DNA of 26,267 nucleotides from contig DBEA01000018.1 of the NCBI GenBank assembly GCA_002293845.1, forward strand, positions 46,026-72,292, given 5' to 3'. The stretch comes from Patescibacteria group bacterium UBA918 (GTDB lineage: Bacteria > Patescibacteriota > Minisyncoccia > Phycocordibacterales > UBA918). How positions within the stretch are numbered: the first letter of the stretch is position 1; each line of letters begins with the position of its first letter. Below are positions 21,940 through 26,267 of the stretch, piece after piece. Both the position numbers and the translations under genes were made by a program. Under the pieces are notes generated by a model. It ran no database searches. It was not told where the DNA came from and worked only from the letters and a program-made list of their open reading frames with translations.

Positions 21940-23955
21940 TTAGTTGTTGATGTAAACCTTGCTGGTGCGGAAGTCGCTAGCAGGGCTTGCAGTCTGGCTG
22001 GAACCAGTACCAGAGTTGGTGGTACCGAATCCAATACCGGTTACGCGGAGGCCGTATTGACCTGCGGTAGTCGGATTGAAGGTAGCCACGAGCTCAAAGG
22101 TAGCGGTCTGACCCTCGTCGATACGAATCGAAGAGCCATCAACCGTACCACCGCTCTTGTAGGTAAGACTTGCGGAAGTGGTCGATGCGGTCACAGCCTG
22201 AGCGTTCGAACTGTCCTCGAAGATGTACTGAACACCAGAAGATGTCAGTGCGACCGAAGAGGAAGCGGCAGTCTGAAGAACGTAGATATCATCCGCGATA
22301 GCAGTGATCTCTACCTCGACAGTGTACTGACCGTAGTTCTTAGCTGAGTCGTTAGAGTCAGTTACCTGAGTTACGCTCTTAGAACCAAGAGCGATACCAC
22401 CACCGATGGTAACCAAAGTGTGAGCATCAGCAGAAGCGGAGCCAGAGCGATCAGCTGCAGCTACGGTATCGCCGTTCTCATCTTCGAGTACCCACTTGCT
22501 GGTGTTATCAACATCAGCCGAAGATACGTCGACATCGAGGGTTGTACCGGAAGCAAAGTCGCCAGTAGCCTTCAAAAGGTCAACGCGAACTTCGAACTCG
22601 TAGGTCTCGCCAGCCTCAAGATCAAGATCAAGGTCATTGAAGGTGATCTCAGCAGCCGAAGAGAATCCTGAAGTGATGCTCTCAGAACCTACACGGTCAC
22701 CATCCATATAGAGGTAAGCCGCGGAAACGACGTTAATCAAGGTAGCGTTAGTAGTGGTAGCATCGACAGTCATCTCATCGAGATTCATGTCAGAATCACC
22801 ATCAATCTCTACCTTGAAGGACAAGGCCTTTACATCGCTGGTCTTCGTTGTCGAAGAAACAGCGATAGTGCGAGCATTGTTTACGTCAGTATCGCCAGAG
22901 CGGACCTTGAATTCCATAGCAGCAGAAGTTGCGAAGTCTTCGAAACTAAAGGTGCGATAGGTGTTCAAGTTACCGGTGGAGCTATCAGTGGTGTAAGCAC
23001 CCTGAGCGTCCTGGTAGCGAACGTTGGCAAACTTAACGCCCCACTCCTCTTCGACGTCACCCGAATCAAGGTTGGACACCCCAGAAACGGCCACGACCAA
23101 TTCGCCCTTGTCGCCATCACGAATGACAGCGTTTTCGACGGAAACAGTCTTGGAGTAAACGCCGGTCGAATCCTTGGTGAAATCGTCCGCATCCAAGCGA
23201 GCGACTTCCTCGCCATCGAGCCATAGAGATACTTCGTCAGCGTACTTGCTCAAGCGAGTAGCCGAACCTGAAACCTCAGACCCTTCAGCATGATCGAAGG
23301 TGAGCTTAACAGCAGTGATAGCGATGTCGGAGTTGTCCGGAGTGATCTCCAAACCGGCAACGTCTACATCCTCCTGGCCTTCACCAACCTCCTCGTTGTT
23401 GAGAGCGCTGATGAATTGAACCTCATCGAGGGTGCCAGCACCGCCCTTCAGACCACCGGTAGAACCAGTACCACCAGTGGAACCGCCAGCGGCGCAAAGA
23501 GCGTTGGCCTTAGCCATGGTAGCCGGACCGAAGTAACCAGTAGGACTGGTCAAACCGGACGGTACCAAGATGTCAGCGCTGTACTTGGTCTGGAACTTCG
23601 AAACGGCAGCGGCGGTAGCCGGACCGTAGTAAGAAGTCTCCATACCAGCAGAGCCGGCGCCAGAGGCGGCGACCATGGTGTCAGAGCTCATGTTAAGGAA
23701 CTTCTGCAAGTTCATCACATCAGCACCGGTAGAACCCTGAGAAAGGGAACGGGTGAAGGTGTAAGAACAGGTGCCGGAAGCAGAACCGGAGCCAGATACC
23801 TGGGCCTGGAGCTGATTTACCAGCGCGATGAGCTGTTCAAGGCTCATCGAAGATACGTCCTGCGCCTTAGCGGACGGAGCCACCAAGGTGAAGGCCATAG
23901 CTACTGCTACGAAAGCCACAGCGGCCTTCGCACCAATATTTTTGGTTATAGTCAT
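21940..23955 (-). CDS. Surface-layer-like protein with peptidoglycan-binding module
   Basis: The 671-residue protein has a signal peptide (MTITKNIGAKAAVAFVAVAM..., cleavage about APSAKA/QD at 31), a short helix (MSLEQLIALVNQLQAQV), then a peptidoglycan-binding type 1-like module between two Cys (about 63-154): SQGSTGADVMNLQKFLN, YYGPATAAAVSKFQ, GYFGPATMAKANALC. A Gly/Ser linker leads to several acidic Thr/Ser-rich beta domains (about 175-671) with repeated ends such as EFKVRSGDTDVNNARTIAV and YEFEVRVDLLKATGDF. The acidic composition, simple codon choice and long structured leader suggest an abundant cell-surface protein, possibly the S-layer. Such modular surface proteins are known in Parcubacteria. 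The C-terminus has no sorting signal. Confidence 0.85.
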   Translation of the reverse strand: MTITKNIGAKAAVAFVAVAMAFTLVAPSAKAQDVSSMSLEQLIALVNQLQAQVSGSGSASGTCSYTFTRSLSQGSTGADVMNLQKFLNMSSDTMVAASGAGSAGMETSYYGPATAAAVSKFQTKYSADILVPSGLTSPTGYFGPATMAKANALCAAGGSTGGTGSTGGLKGGAGTLDEVQFISALNNEEVGEGQEDVDVAGLEITPDNSDIAITAVKLTFDHAEGSEVSGSATRLSKYADEVSLWLDGEEVARLDADDFTKDSTGVYSKTVSVENAVIRDGDKGELVVAVSGVSNLDSGDVEEEWGVKFANVRYQDAQGAYTTDSSTGNLNTYRTFSFEDFATSAAMEFKVRSGDTDVNNARTIAVSSTTKTSDVKALSFKVEIDGDSDMNLDEMTVDATTTNATLINVVSAAYLYMDGDRVGSESITSGFSSAAEITFNDLDLDLEAGETYEFEVRVDLLKATGDFASGTTLDVDVSSADVDNTSKWVLEDENGDTVAAADRSGSASADAHTLVTIGGGIALGSKSVTQVTDSNDSAKNYGQYTVEVEITAIADDIYVLQTAASSSVALTSSGVQYIFEDSSNAQAVTASTTSASLTYKSGGTVDGSSIRIDEGQTATFELVATFNPTTAGQYGLRVTGIGFGTTNSGTGSSQTASPASDFRTSKVYINN

Positions 23956-24019
23956 AATAAGACTTAATAAGTTTTTACGCGGCCGCCCTTGTTAAAGACG
24001 ACTCGCGATTAACCTCTAG

Positions 24020-24041
24020 TAATATGAATTAATTCATATTA
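24020..24041. repeat. 22-nt perfect palindrome in the surface-layer leader
   Basis: TAATATGAATT and its mirror complement without a loop. It could be a protein-binding operator or an RNA hairpin about 65 nt before the start codon. Confidence 0.75.
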
Positions 24042-24099
24042 TCGAAACGGTTGCTTAAGCCGCCTCGAAAATATGCCAGCCGTGCATCGCGATGCGCGA

Positions 24100-24148
24100 C
24101 CGGCAGACTGGTGAGGCTTATGAGACACAAGCCCCTACAGTCTGCCGG
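24100..24148. repeat. 11-bp inverted repeat in the surface-layer leader
   Basis: CCGGCAGACTG (24100-24110) and CAGTCTGCCGG (24138-24148) are exact reverse complements with a 27-nt loop that includes GAGGCTTAT and AAGCCCC, which can also pair in part. Confidence 0.7.
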
Positions 24149-24285
24149 ACGCGATCGCACGATTATCGACATCGCCTGATACACATCCTGTGGTAATTTA
24201 GGTCCGAGTTTCTATCGTTAATCTGCCAAATACGGAAAAAGTCATTCGGTGTTTTGGAGTTTGGCCGACATGGTCGCTGTCGGCC

Positions 24286-24306
24286 GATATTCAGTTTTCA
24301 AACAAC
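24286..24306 (-). promoter_or_regulatory. boxA-like antitermination element of the surface-layer leader
   Basis: GTTGTTTGAAAACTGAATATC-type sequence on the minus strand (GTTGTTTGAAAACTG then AATATC), differing from the 23S-leader element by one deletion and two substitutions and matching the Firmicutes rrn boxA core TTTGAAAACT. A GGCCGACA hairpin follows directly. Confidence 0.5.
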
Positions 24307-24397
24307 GTTGCGCTTCCCTGCTATTTCGAGAGGGCGATGCCCTTAAGAAAAAAGCGTGCAAAAGCACATTTCGCATAGTATACAGCCCTCCAGGCTA

Positions 24398-24429
24398 TCT
24401 ATACGATGGTTCTGTGGAAAACCAGTCAA
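24398..24429 (-). promoter_or_regulatory. Candidate promoter of the surface-layer gene
   Basis: TTGACT (24424-24429) and TATAGA (24398-24403) on the minus strand, the same -35 as the rRNA promoter, but with a long 20-nt spacer. TATACT at 24377-24382 is an alternative -10. The 238 nt further on to 24667 show nothing else that I can support. Confidence 0.3.
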
Positions 24430-24667
24430 AGGTACGTTATTCGGCCCTAAAAGGCAAGTATTTCCTGCCTCGTTCGTTACTTCTGAACTCGATCGATGCA
24501 GACAGTAAAAGTGACACGAAAAAGCCCTTTGATACCTGCAATAGAGGACGCGTGAGGTGCCAGAGACTTACGGTGAGCTAATAATTAGAAAACAGCCAAA
24601 AAAGCGTGTCAAAACAAGGTCAAACTCTCGCCATTGATCACGACTGGCATCATCCTTGTCGTCGCCG

Positions 24668-24698
24668 AATCCTGTCCTTTAAAATAAAGGACAGGATT
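24668..24698 (-). terminator. Terminator of the wHTH gene at 24711
   Basis: 14-bp perfect hairpin AATCCTGTCCTTTA with loop AAA (arms 24668-24681 and 24685-24698), 12 nt past the stop codon. The loop strand is A/T-rich. Confidence 0.75.
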
Positions 24699-24710
24699 TA
24701 GCAAATACCC

Positions 24711-25430
24711 TTATACCAACGAATATTTCGACCACCTTCGCTCTCCATGTCTTTTTACTAAATTGTCCTCTATCATCGCGTTCAACTCCCTCTGTATTGT
24801 CTTTGAGCTGACGTCATTGATTATGTCCGCTATGTCCTTTATAGTCGCCTCTCCTTTGGCTCCGAGCACCACCTTGATGCGGTCGCGACGGTCGTTGTCG
24901 ATACTGGAAACTTGGCCTTCACCTTCTGACGCTTCGGCTTTACCGACCGGTCCACGCTCCGGAACGGAACGAGGACGCGCCGCGTTCTCTCTAGCCGGTG
25001 CCGCAACGCGATAGTTCAAGTCATCAAAAGCGCTGGTACGCACTAGATATTTATTGAGACCTCGTAATACCCCATCGATCTCGGAAGATAAGAGGTGAAG
25101 CACGTCCGGAGCGATCAGCCCCACCACCGCGGCCACCTTGAGTTTACTGTCGAGTGAAATGAGTTTGTGAGCGGCGGCACGCAAAGACTCTTCGGCCAAG
25201 TGAGCTCGCATATCCAACGTCGCCAAAACAGCGTTATGGGTCAGGCGCGCGGTGTCCAATACGTCCTCTATCAATGAGTGGTCCTTTTGTTCTTTATCAA
25301 TATTATTTGAGACAAAGAAAATTACTGAGATGATTTTTTCTGTCTTTTTAAAAATAAAGCGATAATACTCATCATCTTGCACTAGTCTCTTAGTCGAGTC
25401 TGTGGCCTTTAAAATGTCTCTTGTGTCCAT
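24711..25430 (-). CDS. Winged-helix DNA-binding protein, probable autoregulator
   Basis: 239 residues from the ATG at 25428-25430 (MDTRDILKATDSTKRLVQ). The first two thirds are mostly helical (DDEYYRFIFKKTEKIISVIFFVSNN, then helices to about 145: LIEDVLDTARLTHNAVLATLDMRAHL); a charged, Pro/Glu-rich linker (about 150-185) follows, and the C-terminus is a winged helix of DeoR-like type: RRDRIKVVLGAKGEATIKDIADIINDVSSKTIQRELNAMIEDNLVKRHGERRWSKYSL. An in-frame ATG 27 codons earlier would place the operator-like array within the coding region, so it is not used. The array upstream suggests self-control. The gene is divergent from ftsK and may regulate it too. I recognise no named family. Confidence 0.75.
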   Translation of the reverse strand: MDTRDILKATDSTKRLVQDDEYYRFIFKKTEKIISVIFFVSNNIDKEQKDHSLIEDVLDTARLTHNAVLATLDMRAHLAEESLRAAAHKLISLDSKLKVAAVVGLIAPDVLHLLSSEIDGVLRGLNKYLVRTSAFDDLNYRVAAPARENAARPRSVPERGPVGKAEASEGEGQVSSIDNDRRDRIKVVLGAKGEATIKDIADIINDVSSKTIQRELNAMIEDNLVKRHGERRWSKYSLV

Positions 25431-25436
25431 AATTTC

Positions 25437-25483
25437 TGTCTTTAATTTGTCTTTGAAAATAAAAAGACAACTTGTTAAAGACA
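25437..25483. promoter_or_regulatory. Operator-like array and promoter of the wHTH gene
   Basis: Four copies of a 7-mer: TGTCTTT at 25437 and 25448 (11 nt apart), AAAGACA at 25463 and 25477, so two direct copies face two inverted copies. A minus-strand promoter (TTGTCT, 17-nt spacer, TATTTT) overlaps the array, which would let a bound protein block transcription. Similar TGTCYTT words occur inside the gene and its terminator. Confidence 0.5.
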
Positions 25484-25605
25484 ATGCTACTCGCTTCGAC
25501 GCAAAAGTCAAAGTCTCGATAAACTACCCTTGTTCACAGCCGTTTTTCAATAGCCCGTGTTAATATTTAAGTATCACCGGAACGTTGTCCTCCCGTGTTT
25601 TATTT

Positions 25606-26267
25606 ATGGCTAGACGCAAGAAGCAACCAATACCCGTAAAGCGCTCGTTTTTCGATGATCTATCGCCCCACACTAAGCAAGCAATAGGCGCGGTAGCGTT
25701 CGTCGTTCTCGGTGTCTATTTCACTTTGTCATTGGCAGGACTGTCCGGAGTCGCCGGTGACTTCACCAATATTGGCCTTCATTACGTCCTCGGCGGCGGA
25801 GCCTACGCCGCTCCGTTAGTGTGCGCTTTCTATGTGTACGCGCTTCTCAAACCGCGCGAAGACGAACGAGTCAGCTTGTCTAAGATCATCGGCATCGGCC
25901 TCATCGTCCTCTCGCTTTTGGCGGGCATGTCGCTGTATCAGCACGATCTGGGCGGTCAGCTAGGCTTCGTCCTCCAATACCCGTTGTCTATGTTGTTCGG
26001 CACCATCACCGCAGGAGTGATCTTGGGCGCCCTGGCGCTGGTCGGATCTTTCTTGACCTTCGACATCGGTTTCAGGCGGTTGCGCCAGGAGATCGACGGC
26101 GACGTCAAAGATGACGTCGATCTCGACATTCCGATCATCACTGGCGGCCAGCCGGAAGAGTCGGCAGAGGAGCAGACCGACCCCGAGAATGCGGAAACCA
26201 AGCCGGACAAATTAAAGATAAGTGAACGACTTGGTCTGGCGGGCAGTGGCGAAAACCTCACCATCTC
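25606..26267 (+). CDS. ftsK: DNA translocase FtsK, N-terminal membrane part (cut by window edge)
   Basis: FtsK pumps chromosome ends through the closing septum. Only the first 220 codons are present. ATG at 25606 gives MARRKKQPIPVKRSFFDDLSPHTKQ, a basic cytosolic start, then four membrane helices (about 25-48, 58-80, 92-110 and 125-150: GAVAFVVLGVYFTLSLAGLSG, YVLGGGAYAAPLVCAFYVY, IIGIGLIVLSLLAGMSLY, LSMLFGTITAGVILGALALVGSFL), followed by the acidic linker VDLDIPIITGGQPEESAEEQTDPEN. This is the usual 4-helix FtsK/SpoIIIE membrane domain; the motor and gamma domains lie beyond the window. TAATAT about 40 nt upstream is a possible -10. It is divergent from the wHTH gene. Confidence 0.85.
   Translation, partial: MARRKKQPIPVKRSFFDDLSPHTKQAIGAVAFVVLGVYFTLSLAGLSGVAGDFTNIGLHYVLGGGAYAAPLVCAFYVYALLKPREDERVSLSKIIGIGLIVLSLLAGMSLYQHDLGGQLGFVLQYPLSMLFGTITAGVILGALALVGSFLTFDIGFRRLRQEIDGDVKDDVDLDIPIITGGQPEESAEEQTDPENAETKPDKLKISERLGLAGSGENLTI

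Larger units (their letters stand above)
23956..24397 (-). other. Long structured leader of the surface-layer gene
   Basis: No convincing gene in about 440 nt. In order of transcription: a candidate promoter near 24398-24429, boxA-like element (24286-24306), hairpin GGCCGACA/TGTCGGCC (about 24262-24284), an 11-bp long-range stem (24100-24110 with 24138-24148), a 22-nt palindrome (24020-24041), then an AT-rich stretch before the ATG without a Shine-Dalgarno sequence. Confidence 0.5.

Noticed and set aside
23290..23967. A 225-codon plus-strand frame rich in Gly, Ser, Thr and Arg
   Set aside because: It mirrors the biased codon use of the surface-layer gene on the other strand; composition is that of a shadow frame.
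24249..24581. A 110-codon plus-strand frame in the surface-layer leader region
   Set aside because: No ribosome site, promoter or domain; it crosses the boxA-like element and hairpins on the opposite strand.
23956..24710. Possible RNase P RNA, tmRNA, SRP or 6S RNA in the large gap
   Set aside because: None of the conserved cores I know (such as GAGGAAAGTCC, the tmRNA T arm with CCA, or the SRP GGAA tetraloop domain) is visible on either strand.

Overview
The window looks like a chromosomal segment of a Candidate Phyla Radiation (Patescibacteria, Parcubacteria-like) bacterium. The inference rests on gene content and style, not on a database match: a 23S rRNA gene crowded with introns and other insertions, a compact helix-turn-helix plus nucleotidyltransferase-like protein, a surface protein built from a signal peptide, a peptidoglycan-binding module and beta-rich domains, a von Willebrand A protein with a DVDCGG-type cysteine motif, and many genes whose -10 box lies only 6-12 nt before the start codon.

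Layout. 1-3927 (minus): sugar-phosphate transferase, folD, secD and secF (cut by the window edge), nearly touching. 4057-5184 (plus): a GT4 glycosyltransferase with a perfect 22-bp hairpin inside its coding sequence. 5221-7795 (minus): rodA and a membrane-anchored VWA protein. 7828-14175 (minus): an rRNA operon without a 16S gene in this window: promoter, long leader, 23S, tRNA-Phe, tRNA-Pro(CGG), 5S, terminator. 14266-16440 (minus): the wHTH/nucleotidyltransferase-like gene, then rplJ-rplL behind a long leader. 16432-16734 (plus): a tRNA-Pro(GGG) lying between two tRNA-Pro-like fragments. 16736-21817: an accessory segment bracketed by inverted copies of a 23-bp repeat, holding a small membrane protein, a large secreted beta-helix/lipase fusion and a REP-associated tyrosine transposase flanked by paired copies of the repeat. 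21940-24430 (minus): the surface-layer-like gene and its structured leader. 24711-25430 (minus): a wHTH protein with a repeated operator-like array. 25606 to the end (plus): ftsK, partial.

The 23S gene is the centrepiece. It spans about 4.97 kb; removing the insertions I could place by comparison with remembered E. coli 23S leaves about 2.86 kb, the normal size. The insertions are three introns (E. coli positions 1931, about 2533, and 2593), an ORF-bearing intervening sequence in helix 45, and two palindromic inserts that share the same terminal stem, plus a short hairpin. The position-2533 intron encodes a LAGLIDADG endonuclease that closely resembles I-CreI, whose known target is the 2593 site, where this gene carries an ORF-less intron only 60 exon nucleotides away.

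The cell-envelope genes fit together: RodA (elongation), sugar transferase and glycosyltransferase (surface glycan), SecDF (export), and several exported proteins. The leader of the surface-layer gene carries a boxA-like motif almost identical to one in the 23S leader, suggesting rRNA-style antitermination for this mRNA.
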